Origin: Branchiostoma floridae | Lineage: Eukaryota; Chordata; Leptocardii; Amphioxiformes; Branchiostomatidae | Reading direction: 5' to 3' | Length of the DNA: 64,000 nt | NCBI RefSeq assembly: GCF_000003815.2 | Contig: NC_049979.1 | Location: forward strand, 14,070,364 to 14,134,363 | Part shown: in pieces, positions 14,301-24,553 of the stretch | Layout: every line of letters begins with the position of its first letter | Position numbering within the stretch: position 1 is the first letter of the stretch | The notes under the pieces: model-generated | Seen by the model: the letters and a program-made list of their open reading frames with translations, nothing else | What the model was told of the DNA's origin: nothing | Database searches by the model: none | Position numbers and translations under genes: made by a program

Positions 14301-17300
14301 AAACCTGAAAATCTATAGATGAATCTGAAAAAGGTTTCATGAATTTTTTAAGGAATGGAAATTTTGGAATAGGAGCTAAGGGCATGTCAATGAGTAGGTT
14401 CCCATCTATCAATCCTCAATGTTGTCATCTTCTTGTAAGGAAGGACGTTTTGTTTCTTGTTGGCCATGTTGTGCAACCATTGTCTTTTTCTTTGAACAGT
14501 CCTAATTGTGTGCGTAACAAAGATGCACTAATTGTAGTTCCACTCCTGGAGTGTAGGCCTGCAACTCTTACACATTGTTGAGCACTGACATACACTGTGC
14601 CCACTATGCAGCTGTGCAGCGCAGTGCCTTGTTTTGCTGCTGGTAACATGTCGTTTGTCACTGAGATGCTAGCCTGTGCTGCATGGCCACTTCTNNNNNN
14701 NNNNNNNNNNNNNNNNNNNNNNNNNNNNNNNNNNNNNNNNNNNNNNNNNNNNNNNNNNNNNNNNNNNNNNNNNNNNNNNNNNNNNNNNNNNNNNNNNNNN
14801 NNNNNNNNNNNNNNNNNNNNNNNNNNNNNNNNNNNNNNNNNNNNNNNNNNNNNNNNNNNNNNNNNNNNNNNNNNNNNNNNNACAGTATGTAATTATGTGA
14901 TATACTACGCAATATTGAAATGCTGAGAATATTGAAATAATGATAATATGTGTTTACAAATTGTCAGTGTATGTGTACATGCGTGCGTGCGTGCGTGCGT
15001 GCGTGTAAATGTACAAAAATGGCAGCATTCTGTGCTAACTTTGACACGATGTTAGCTTGTATTTGGCTAATAAATCAAATCAAATGACTCACTAACTTCA
15101 TATATAAAAGTGAGGAATGTCCACAAATGCTCTATGCATTATGTAGCAGACGTCCTATTTGATAAAATTTCTATTGCAGTGTAAGGCATAAGTTAAGATT
15201 GAACTGTAATGGCAATGTTTTTGTTCGAGATGAGAAAAGGAGGTTTCATTTTGATGATTTATGATCCCACCATGCAGTAACTCACATATAGGCTTGCAGT
15301 TATCACTGAAGGTATTTGCTCTATCATTCCTCACATCACAGTTGGGGATTTCTGCAAAGTAACCACAGTAGCATCCTTTGATGTAATGTGAAGGAAGGTC
15401 AAGATGCAACCTTCTCTTGGAGAAGGTGTAACTGCAAGCAAAAACAAGGAAAACAAATCAATATGTACTGTTATGTTTGTAATGTACAAAAGTTTAAACA
15501 ATAAGTTAGAAAGGTTCTATCCTGTGGTATGGTCTGTGAAATGGAAATAAGCAGATCTCGACACAAAACTTGCTAGCGTGATGGATATTGATTGAATTCT
15601 AAAAGTAAAAAGGTGAAGGGCAAGAAGCATTAAGAAGCATTTTTAGTCTGGCTTCCCTCTGGAATTTTGATGGCAGTATTTCTTCCTGAAAGATGATAAT
15701 GCATGCATTACATGCTGACAGATGACCAGTAAGGTCAGGTGTGTCTTCATGTGTCAAACCTCCATGTCGCCATGGACAAGACATACCCTTCAGGTCATAC
15801 AGTGTGCCGTAGAAGTTTTGCCATTGTTCCATGTGGAGAATTAAAAATCTAACAGCTAGAATACACCCCCTCTTGTTCATGTCTACTCTCAAACCTCATC
15901 TCTCTTATATCATGAACTGTGTAAATAGCCTTTTACCAGTTCTTAGAACATTTTTTACCTTTTGAAAGCCATTTTCCCATCAACATTCATTTGCATCTGT
16001 CAACCACTGCAATTAGTATTTTGTGGTCGTCAAGTATTCCTGCTGCATTTTTTTGTCTTGAAAGAATCTTCTTCTGCAAATATGTTCACATTTTTCCCCA
16101 AGGAGGAGACTGATAGTTATCATATTGACGGAGTGCTTCATTGTAAGATATTGAGAAAAGTCAGTAGCCATCTATATGTGTGCAACCACTGTGAAAGGGA
16201 CTTATCTGCCTGAGAAGACATGTATCGACATCTCCTGCCTTAATGTGAGAAGAAATCTTTAGCTGCCAACCATGAATAGGCAAGGCATCAGGGAAGGTTG
16301 GCTCGTAAGAGAAGCTTGCATTGTAAAGGTGTCAGAATAAGTCTGCTGGGATATTCCCCTTGTGGTTTAATGTGCTGAGGAGGATGTTTGAAGGGCCTTC
16401 AGTGGTTTGAACAATCAGTCAAATCTTACAGAGGCATGCCGGTAGTTCGGACCTGACACAGTGTAGGCATGCCTGTGGACTATCTATGTCACTAGATAAC
16501 TAACCTTAGAGTTAGAGAGCAGAAATGCCATTAAAAAGGTCTGCAACAAATGCAGAGGATTATGTAATGTAAAGAAGAGAGAAATCACTGGCAGACTAAT
16601 GTCAACTACATGTGGCATTTTGCTATATAAGAGCTCCAAATTTTCAGTTAAGATAAGCATAGGAATTAAGGTACAATGTATAGCCCGGGAAATGGACTAA
16701 CAAATGAACCATCATCTTGATTGAGGAATAGGGAGAGAGTCAATTTTGTTGGAATAGCAATGAAACAAGTTGAATAAGGCTCTGAGAGATTAGGTGAAGG
16801 GATGTGACTCTACCAATAAGGAGTGATAGTTTGCTTACAAAAGTGGAGGTATGGTTACTGGTGACTGACGTATGGTCCATGACGGGCCATTCACTTGATT
16901 GTCTGCCGTGCTTATAACTGTCTCCCCACATCCACCCTTGCCATAACCCTGTGATTGTAGATGTAGGTTTCATTTAGGATAACTCATAATTTTGCCTGGA
17001 TTTGTAGATCTATGGAGGAGTCCAAGGACAAACAATTCCATGGACGGATTGTACAATCAATCTTCCAAACCAAACTGTCCGGCTTCACTGATTGAATCTT
17101 CTTGGGTTGATTAATTTGTATTCGTCCAATGCCTCTTGTACCATGATTAACCCATTTCATAGAGCTTACAGAAATCCGCTGTAATGACTATGATATCCAA
17201 ATCAATTTTGTAGAAGCAGTTTGATGTGTATCACAAAAATTACTTCCGACAGCTATTTTTAGATGAAGCCAGCCAGTCCCCAGGATAGTATAGTGGATAG

Positions 17301-20300
17301 ATGAGTATTTCCATTTGCAGTGGTCAAAATTCTCTATCAGACAAGCATTCTCATGCTTGGATGAAGCTCTGGAGAACCACTTGTCTTCATTAAATACTGG
17401 TAGTGCCTCTTTGGTCCAGGCCATTTGTTTGTAGAAAGACAATTCTTTTCTTTTGGAAGAGAAATATTTCCAGAAAAGAAGGGAAAGTATGCCTTTCTCT
17501 GAAATTTTTGTTGTATAGAGCTGAAAGGTTATGGCATCCATAGTAATATGAAATAGTATTTGTGATATATAAAAGTATTGAATATCTAATTTGAAGATGA
17601 ATGCTGCTATGTATGACCTGTGTATTTATGGTGTTACAGGGAGTGGGCTTTGATGACGTCACCCAGCAGTACTTCCAGTCCTTCGACAAGAACAGCAATG
17701 GCAAGCTTGACTCCAACGAATTCCTGGCTTTTGTAGAAAGGAACGAGACAGCTGCAGCCATTGATGCCACCTCTGAGAATGAGGTTCTACTCAGGTGAGA
17801 AGTCTGGGGCAGATATCAGTATTTCTCTCAGGACACAGGGCCTCCAAGGTACATGTAGTAGCTGTGTTGACCCAGAAGCCCAGAGTGTTAGGTCAGTCAC
17901 ACAAAACTTCACTGTAGTTGGGGATGTCGTCTTCAGAGATTCTATTAGGAACCGCTATAATTAGGATAATTACACGATAGCTACAATTCCATATTCGGTT
18001 TGGTAACTTTGTGTAGAAGAAAATTTTCTTCTTTAGGACACAACTGCATGAACTATGATGAAGTAATCTGGTTCTGTGTTATGTATAAGCTCTGTCAACA
18101 CAATGTCAACTGTCTACACACATTTGTATTCCCAATGCTTCACTGCTACTGGAAGCCCTGACATATTGTTACCAGTAGAGCAGGATTGTCACCACTCAGC
18201 TTAGATATTCTGGATGCTGGAGAGGCTTCGAGGGATCAGTGGTTGGACAAAAGTGGAGAACGGGATCTCTTTGATCTTTTTGTCCAACCATCTGTAATGA
18301 TTGACTTACTGCATTATTGCCATGCCTCTTGGGACATGTATACATCAGGAAAGCTTAAGGGCAATATCCTCAGCATGTTTTTACTCAGTAGGAATGCAAA
18401 TGAGGAGCTCAGTGCAGCTCACAAGTCGGTATCTGGGTATTACAATCAAGTCATGTGAACAAGAAACTGTTATCTGGTAAAATCAATCCCTCTGTTTATG
18501 GGCTGCCACTACGGGGATAAAACTAAGAAACAGATGGCAGATAAAAAGTTGTAGAGTGCTATTGATGCTGTCTTTATTGTAAAGCAGTTATACACTGTAT
18601 CTTGAGAGGTGAAGTGNNNNNNNNNNNNNNNNNNNNNNNNNNNNNNNNNNNNNNNNNNNNNNNNNNNNNNNNNNNNNNNNNNNNNNNNNNNNNNNNNNNN
18701 NNNNNNNNNNNNNNNNNNNNNNNNNNNNNNNNNNNNNNNNNNNNNNNNNNNNNNNNNNNNNNNNNNNNNNNNNNNNNNNNNNNNNNNNNNNNNNNNNNNN
18801 NNNNNNNNNNNNNNNNNNNNNNNNNNNNNNNNNNNNNNNNNNNNNNNNNNNNNNNNNNNNNNNNNNNNNNNNNNNNTAAATGCACACAAAAAGCTCAGTC
18901 TAGCCTGGAGCTGATCACAAATCTGCCATGTGAGAACTGGAATATGCCTTGTATGGAAATCATTTCTATCAAAGTTCGTAGTAAGCGCAGAACGGCTGAA
19001 AAGGGCCTAAATCTTATGTTTTGAGCGAAATTATCGTGTCTAATGCATTACCAATGGCGTTCTATGAAGGAACTTCGCACAATGGGGTGTCATAAGATTG
19101 TGATGAATTTTGTGTGTTATGCACTCTTGTATACATATTTACATTTCTAAATGCTTTTTGTAATCAATGACAGAACGTGTATAAGTAAAACCTTTATAGC
19201 TGACAATCTGTATTCACAATGACTTCCCAGGGGGTTGTGCGTGGATGCGCTGATCGACATCTCAGACGATGACTCTGATTGGGAGCTGAACCTGAAGGAG
19301 TTCCGCCACTGCCTGGAGCCGGGCTTCCTCCCGCCACAGAAGAAGTGCTCCTTGGAGGAGGAGCAGTACGAGGATGGAGCCGAGACCCAGGTCAACTGTA
19401 ACAGCTGTGTGTGCGCCTGTGGAAACTGGGTCTGCACTGCCCTGAAGTGTGACCCTACACAGGCACCTCCTACTGTGGGTGAGTACTAGTGCTGTACCAG
19501 GGATAGGGACCCAGGTCAACTGTAACAGTTGTGTGTGCGCCTGTGGGAACTGGGTCTGCACTGCCCTGAAGTGTGACCCCACACAGGCACCTCCTACTGT
19601 GGGTGAGTACTAGTGCTGTACCAGGGATAGGGACCCAGGTTAACTGTAACAGCTGTGTGTGTGCCTGTGGAAACTGGGTCTGCACTGTCCTGAAGTGTGA
19701 CCCCACACAGGCACCTCCTACTGTGGGTGAGTACCTGGGATAGGGACCCAGGTCAACTGCAGTGGTGCTGGGTTTTTATGGGAAAGACTCAGGTCAAATA
19801 GTATTGGATATAATGTTCTGTTAGGAACCGAGTGTATGCTAGTGGAACAGTCAGTTGTCTTCCATACCAGATGGTATTAAGCCAACTTTTGGGTAAAAGT
19901 TTTTAGATTCCAGCTTTTTAGATGTATGTTAATGTATTGTTTGGCTTACAATATTCTACAGTGAATAGCCCCAATAGTACCAAAATGTATGAAATTATGC
20001 ATCAACTCAGACAAGTGTCCAACCAGCCTGTCTGTTTTCATCATCATCATCATCATCATCATTAACACTAGATCAGGAACAGTTCCTATACAACACTCCT
20101 CCTGCAGCATGGCTGTTATCACTGTCTGTTTCAGAGCTAATGAATAATTGTATCATAAAAGTCCCCGGGATAACTGTCAACCAGCACACATGTGGATATT
20201 GATAAAAGTGCGCAGAAAAAAATCATCAATGCTGTAGGCAGATGACTTATCAAAAGGACTGGTGTTATTTCTGTAGGAGATGCATGAGTAATGGGTAGAC

Positions 20301-21367
20301 AACTTTGCCTGTGGGATTTACACTGTAATCATTTTCTGCTGCACACCTAAGGGCACCAAAACATCAATATACTGTAGCTGGAGAACCACAGTAAGGAACT
20401 CCTAATGACTGCTCAGAAGATGAATTGTATCCCAACGGGTCCTTGGAATGTCATTCTAATTACAATGTATAGACTGCTGGGATAGGGTGGAGGAACTGTG
20501 GGATAGAGATGGCAGTTATNNNNNNNNNNNNNNNNNNNNNNNNNNNNNNNNNNNNNNNNNNNNNNNNNNNNNNNNNNNNNNNNNNNNNNNNNNNNNNNNN
20601 NNNNNNNNNNNNNNNNNNNNNNNNNNNNNNNNNNNNNNNNNNNNNNNNNNNNNNNNNNNNNNNNNNNNNNNNNNNNNACTTCATACTCTGCTCTCTGCAA
20701 TGTAAAATATCAGGTTGCAACATCATGTCATGATAGTTTGAGGTTTCCCATTGCTTAATCAGACAATAAATTTTGTCTCTAGACAATTGAAATTGCAATT
20801 ATTGAAATCGATCTTCATGCAATTTGTCATGTGATCCAGACAACATTGTTAATGTAGCTCCGCACCCAGTTACAGTTACATAGTTTGTCCTCTGATTGTT
20901 GTTTTGACAGGCCTCAGAATTGAATGTGATCCTAATTCCAGCTCCATTGCATGTAACAAATACCTGTTGGCATGTTTGAAGTACTTCTTCTTAAAACAGC
21001 CAGAATGGCTAAATGCCAGGAATCTTGGGAAAGGGCAGGTAATCTTCCCTTGTCTCAGCTTGTTAAGAACCTTCTGTGTGCTGTAACTCCGATGTCTGCT
21101 CTCTTTGGTGTCTCAGGTCCCTCCAAGAAGGACGACCTTCTAGAGAAGTCTCCTGAGGAGCTGTTGGAGGAAGAGTGGGATGAGTATGTCAAGCTGTTGG
21201 GAGACAATGGACCAAAGGCCCCATCTCAGGAGGAGGACCATGCCTCTGAGGAGGAGGAAGACTGGAGTATAGAGGATGATATGGATGAGATCTTCCCTAG
21301 GAAGAAGCACCGCAAACATAATAAGAAGGGCATCAAACTGATCAAAGAGAAGGTCCGGTTTGACTAA
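2390..21367 (+). CDS. FSTL1: Follistatin-like protein 1 (spliced gene, one exon missing in a gap)
   Basis: Secreted matricellular glycoprotein of the SPARC/follistatin group; vertebrate FSTL1 modulates BMP/TGF-beta signalling outside the cell. Coding exons read from splice sites and homology: 2390-2392, 2551-2601, 12311-12412, 13006-13144, (one missing), 17640-17794, 19231-19478, 21117-21367. Domains in order: signal peptide (about residues 1-18), follistatin N-terminal cysteines ([12 protein letters not shown]), Kazal (PVCGSN...YVNHCELH), EF-hand pair, VWC-like module ([13 protein letters not shown]), then a charged tail. Exon phases agree at every visible junction. The exon for the segment between Kazal and EF-hands, equivalent to the human region starting CYQ, was not found; its length must be 2 mod 3 to restore phase. 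The conserved NET glycosylation site after the first EF-hand is present. Very strong family match; single follistatin-like identity rests on alignment from memory. Confidence 0.92.
2551..2601 (+). CDS. FSTL1: FSTL1 coding exon 2: signal peptide
   Basis: 51 nt (17 codons) between acceptor TTGCAG and donor GTAAGT, phase 0 on both sides. It encodes a hydrophobic run ([11 protein letters not shown]) ending C-E-A, a plausible signal peptidase site, so the product enters the secretory pathway. Confidence 0.85.
2825..2997. mobile_element. hAT-like MITE with 8-bp target duplication
   Basis: 173 bp of near-complete inverted repeat: left TAATCTCCATGCAGATCC, right GGATCTGCTTGGAGATTA, arms of about 75 nt. 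Flanked by the perfect duplication ATTGTTCT (2817-2824 and 2998-3005), which fits hAT transposition. Lies in FSTL1 intron 2. No coding capacity. Confidence 0.85.
5171..5289. repeat. Degenerate inverted-repeat element, CTCCAAGCAGAGGTT type
   Basis: Left CTCCAAGTAGAAGTTT and right AAACCTCTGCTTGGAG pair imperfectly. The terminal word matches the outer ends of the long inverted repeat at 57718-59380, so both may belong to one family. No clear target duplication. Confidence 0.5.
6311..6522. mobile_element. MITE with TACTGTAAATGCA termini, copy 1
   Basis: Ends TACTGTTAATGCAG and GCATTTACAGTA, inside a series of TTCGCGG / CCGCGAA words and the shared phrase GTAAGAGACTACAGTGCATG. Second copy at 37238-37450. 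TA at both borders suggests a TA target. In FSTL1 intron 2. Confidence 0.8.
12311..12412 (+). CDS. FSTL1: FSTL1 coding exon 3: follistatin N-terminal cysteine module
   Basis: 34 codons between TTGGCAG and GTAGGT, phase 0. Encodes [25 protein letters not shown], the EGF-like half of a follistatin domain; the CANVxCGAGREC core is nearly identical to vertebrate FSTL1. Confidence 0.93.
13006..13144 (+). CDS. FSTL1: FSTL1 coding exon 4: Kazal module
   Basis: 139 nt, phase 0 in and phase 1 out (donor GTAGGG at 13145). Encodes the Kazal half of the follistatin domain: [25 protein letters not shown] and a final YSGKC, with the Kazal cysteine spacing. Confidence 0.93.
13145..17639 (+). other. FSTL1 intron region with missing exon and two gaps
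   Basis: N runs at 13589-13706 and 14695-14881. The segment linking Kazal and EF-hand modules must be encoded here, but no matching sequence is visible. The second gap is followed by ACA|GTATGT, a possible donor at 14885. Confidence 0.7.
14980..15005. repeat. (TGCG)n microsatellite
   Basis: About six GTGC repeats following an alternating GT/AC stretch, within an FSTL1 intron near an assembly gap. Confidence 0.9.
17640..17794 (+). CDS. FSTL1: FSTL1 coding exon: first EF-hand
   Basis: 155 nt after acceptor TTACAG, donor GTGAGA at 17795, phase 0 in and 2 out. Encodes [15 protein letters not shown] followed by the loop [12 protein letters not shown] and [10 protein letters not shown]. The loop has acidic or polar ligands at positions 1, 3 and 5, Gly at 6, Leu at 8 and Glu at 12, a full EF-hand consensus, with an N-glycosylation sequon NET behind it. 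Confidence 0.92.
17795..19230 (+). other. FSTL1 intron with gap
   Basis: N run at 18617-18876; no exon needed between the two EF-hand exons (AG|G joins them directly) and none seen. Confidence 0.8.
19231..19478 (+). CDS. FSTL1: FSTL1 coding exon: second EF-hand and VWC-like module
   Basis: 248 nt, entering in phase 2 (AG|G makes Arg) and leaving in phase 1 at donor GTGAGT. Encodes [23 protein letters not shown], whose loop [12 protein letters not shown] has Trp where Gly is usual at position 6. Then [13 protein letters not shown] and the VWC-like run [13 protein letters not shown]. The 3' 95 nt of the exon are unit 1 of the tandem array described separately. Confidence 0.93.
19384..19765 (+). 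repeat. 124-bp tandem array duplicating the VWC-like exon segment
   Basis: Units start at GACCCAG, positions 19384, 19508, 19632 and (partial) 19745. Unit 1 is the 3' part of the FSTL1 exon plus its donor; units 2 and 3 repeat [14 protein letters not shown] and the GTGAGT donor inside the intron. Unit 2 differs from unit 1 in the coding part by three silent changes. Unit 3 has silent changes and one Ala-to-Val change. Unit 3 lacks 11 bp of spacer. Each unit read in frame runs into TAG shortly after the donor. Confidence 0.9.
20038..20062. repeat. (TCA)n microsatellite
   Basis: About eight TCA triplets in the last FSTL1 intron. Confidence 0.9.
21117..21367 (+). CDS. FSTL1: FSTL1 last coding exon: charged C-terminal tail
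   Basis: Acceptor TCTCAG, phase 1 in, stop TAA at 21365-21367. Encodes 82 full codons plus the split glycine. [11 protein letters not shown] aligns with the vertebrate EEEMTRYVQEL, after which the tail diverges into a long acidic stretch ([12 protein letters not shown]) and a basic cluster ([12 protein letters not shown]) ending KVRFD. Confidence 0.88.
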
Positions 21368-22247
21368 GTGGCATTGTTTCCTTTTCGTAGGCCTGCCATA
21401 AGCTGTCAACTTGAATAGCATTTATTTTGAAAATGATGCTTCTCTTGTAGAATTCATCATCATTATTAGTCAGATGGTGCATAGAATTCAACTCTGCCAG
21501 AAATACAATACTGTGAAGTATTGTTTCTTGTGAGTCTAATAGATGCTATGTGGTGTCACAAAAATGTAGGGAAAGCATCAATTTTGAAATGAATGCTAGC
21601 ATTATCATGTGCAAGTAACAAAGATCTCACTTAAATGTAGAACTGTACTTCTCATAATGGATGGGCATACAAAATGTCCTATGTATATATACCATTTCAA
21701 ACCATGTCAGTTTAGTAACAAAATCCCTTTGTTTTCAAAATATATGGTATGTATGGAGGTAATTGGAAATACCTCTTGTAGTGTGCTTTTTTGCTAACAG
21801 CATTTCTTGGATTTGTTTTACTGCATTATGTATAGTTTTCTGCATTAGAATTCTATATCATGGAATGAAAGATAATCCATGTACCAAGTGACTTATCATT
21901 AACCTACGCATAGCCTATGTAACCCTAAAGAATCGAAACCTAGCTCTAGCGTGTGTGTAGCACATGTCCCGGGAGGTTGCATAAGGGGCAGTGTAGGGTC
22001 CTGATGTAATCAGAAACTAAGGCAAGGTGGTGGTGCTTTCGACTAATTTTTTGTGTACCTAATCCTTAAATATGACAGCAGTATTTTGTCCAAAATATTG
22101 TACAATTGAAGAATGATCAAGAAGTGTTTCCACACCATCTACTGGTATCTGGAAAAAAGGCATTAAGTGATTTTTTTAGTCCTTGAATCCTACATACATA
22201 CCTGCACTTTGTCCTGCAAAATCATGACAAGTTTGACAATAATTTGC

Positions 22248-22253
22248 AATAAA
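22248..22253 (+). other. Possible FSTL1 polyadenylation signal
   Basis: AATAAA about 880 bp after the FSTL1 stop, in AT-rich DNA without open frames. First canonical hexamer I noticed; not verified by a transcript end. Confidence 0.35.
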
Positions 22254-23159
22254 ATCATGAGAACGTGTAATATCTTGTAAACAAGAGCTAGTCCACCAAC
22301 CATTGTCGTCATTATGCAGTATGTACATCGTGGATTTACATTCCAGTTAACTCCAACTCAACTTTGAAATGCAGTGTGTGTTGCAATGTGAAATGAAGAG
22401 TGAGCTTGTAATGAATGAGATTACTTGATAGCTGTGAAGCCTATCAGCTCGTAGCCATGCATTATGGTTGCATGAACGCACTGGCAAGTTTCAGTTCACC
22501 TCTGAAAAATTTCTTTGACATCATTTTTCTTAATTTAAATGTGTAAAACAAGGTTTGTCTCCCAACTGTGGAATAATAACCTACTTAACATATCTCACTA
22601 TACCTAGTTGTTTTCTGTATATATAACAGAAACGTTCAGATGATCTTGTTTTGGAGGTTTGTACATACAGGAGAAAGTTGACAGGACAGTCTGCAACAGG
22701 CTAGTGGCAAATGAAGTGTGGCAGTACAGGAGGATTAGCAGTATTGATCATGGGACAAGTTATACTTGTTGTCTTTGAAAAGAGTGAGAAATAAATGATC
22801 ACTGTTTTCTAGAGATGTGGGTTGTGGTCCTTTTTCTTCAATGTCATTCGTGACTGAGTAGGATACTGAAGGTTTCATAGTTCTCATGTCTAAATGAAAT
22901 GATTGACTGGGCCATTGTGATAGTAGCTTGAATTTTGGCTCAGGTGACCACAGATTAATTTGATGGTTTCCCAAAACTGTCTTCTAAGGCACCAGATTTT
23001 ACACAAACGGGCAGAACTGATTTACTGGTAAATCATCTACTGGATGTGTGTAGCCACTGCTTAGGTATGATATACATATTGCTATAGTCAAGGATTTCTC
23101 CAAAGTCCACTTAAATTATGTGTTAAAAGGTCATTCAGGTTTTCTGTTACTTGGTATTC

Positions 23160-23195
23160 CCAAGGACGTTACATCAGCTGATGTAACGTCCTTGG
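23160..23195. repeat. Perfect 36-bp palindrome
   Basis: CCAAGGACGTTACATCAG followed directly by its exact reverse complement, with no loop. The 10-mer TTGGTATTCC stands on both sides (23151-23160 and 23192-23201), overlapping the palindrome edges. Confidence 0.9.
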
Positions 23196-23485
23196 TATTC
23201 CATAAGATATATTAACATAGCAATTTCCATCCTAAATGACTGGGGCAAGGTGTGAAGATGTTGGATTCACATGCAATTCCACATACAACCAGCAGGAGGT
23301 GCTGCTGTACAGAGATAGAGACAAACAGTCCATAAGTCAATATGTTGAATTACATATATAAGTGGCTGCTACAATTGGAAAGGTTGAGATAAATGTTTTG
23401 TCATTCATAAATCAGATGTGATATTTGGGCTCAGTACTATGCAATATTCATGTTTGTCTCTTTTTCCTTGCCAAATTAACATTAC

Positions 23486-23594
23486 TTAGCCTGGGTACCA
23501 TCCGATTTCTACCGGGGCTCCTTATATATTTTTTAGGGAAGCGAGTGTAAGAAGACTGTAAGCCCCAGTAGAAATCGGATGGTACCCAGGCTAA
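23486..23594. mobile_element. Short foldback MITE with TTAGCCTGGGTACC ends
   Basis: 109 bp; arms of about 34 nt (TTAGCCTGGGTACCATCCGA... mirrored at the right end) nearly fill it. Flanks ACATTAC and ACATGAC look like a target duplication with one mismatch. Lies between FSTL1 and GSK3. Confidence 0.75.
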
Positions 23595-24547
23595 ACATGA
23601 CTGACACCTGTGGTTCAAGTTGATTACCTCAGTGAAAGGCAGATGTACTGTCATCTCAATGAAAAACATTGTCATCGTTTTACTGGATGTTTCGCCGCTG
23701 TCTGCATACTAGTACATTAGTCAGCATGAAACCTCTGAATGGATTGATATTTGGTACGTTGGTAGATGCTGGGAATATGAAAGTTAAGGGCCTCCTGGTA
23801 GATTTCCTTGGTACTGCAGCCAAACTCCCTTTTTTGTATTCTGTGGTCTTGATTTTTTGGAGGCAGATAGCTTTAGATGTCAGGAAAAGCTGGTGTATAT
23901 TCGTGTCCATTCTGTATCTGGGGGCATTCTTAAAAATTTGAAAAAGGATAACTGAAGGAAGGACGGATTTCCACGACCTTGGCCATTCTGGCAGCTTTAG
24001 ACAGAGATGCATACATAAATGTAGTTGCAAATCAAGACCTCATTGGCAAAATCAAGGAGCAAATTTGATAATTTCAGTGTTTTCCTGAATAGGACTTCAA
24101 TACATGCAACATAAATATATTCCTGGGCAGGATAATAAAAAAATTAGATGTATATTACATTTTTGTACAAAAAATAATTAATGTTGCAAATCTCATGCTT
24201 GTGAAGTGAAAGGCAGCTGGTAAGGATCACCATGCATAGATAATTCAAATACCGGTAAGAGTTATTAGCATTATAAATATAAGTGATGTTACAATTGGCT
24301 GGAAAAGACCAATTCTAATAGATTATTACAGCCTTATTTATATCAACAATAGAATTCTAATTTATATGTTTGTTCTCCAAACCTTTCTGTTAGTATTTTC
24401 GGTTGTAATGTTAACTGAAAATTAGGTTTTATTGAGCACAAAAACTTTGCAATAGGGTACCTCAACTGAAACAATACACCTCTCAAAAATCTGTAGTAGT
24501 GAATAGAAGCAAAGACACATGTTGTCATGGTTTCAGAATAGGGTAGA

Positions 24548-24553
24548 TTTATT
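24548..24553 (-). other. Possible GSK3 polyadenylation signal
   Basis: TTTATT on the plus strand gives AATAAA on the minus strand, about 1.9 kb after the GSK3 stop. Plausible given long GSK3 3' UTRs in animals, but only a hexamer match. Confidence 0.25.

Noticed and set aside
18509..19024. Long frames crossing 18617-18876
   Set aside because: Most of their length is N and the flanking residues match nothing.
19147..19706. Minus-strand frames with repeated [14 protein letters not shown] over the FSTL1 exon
   Set aside because: They are antisense readings of the VWC-like tandem units; the plus strand has correct splice sites and cysteine modules.
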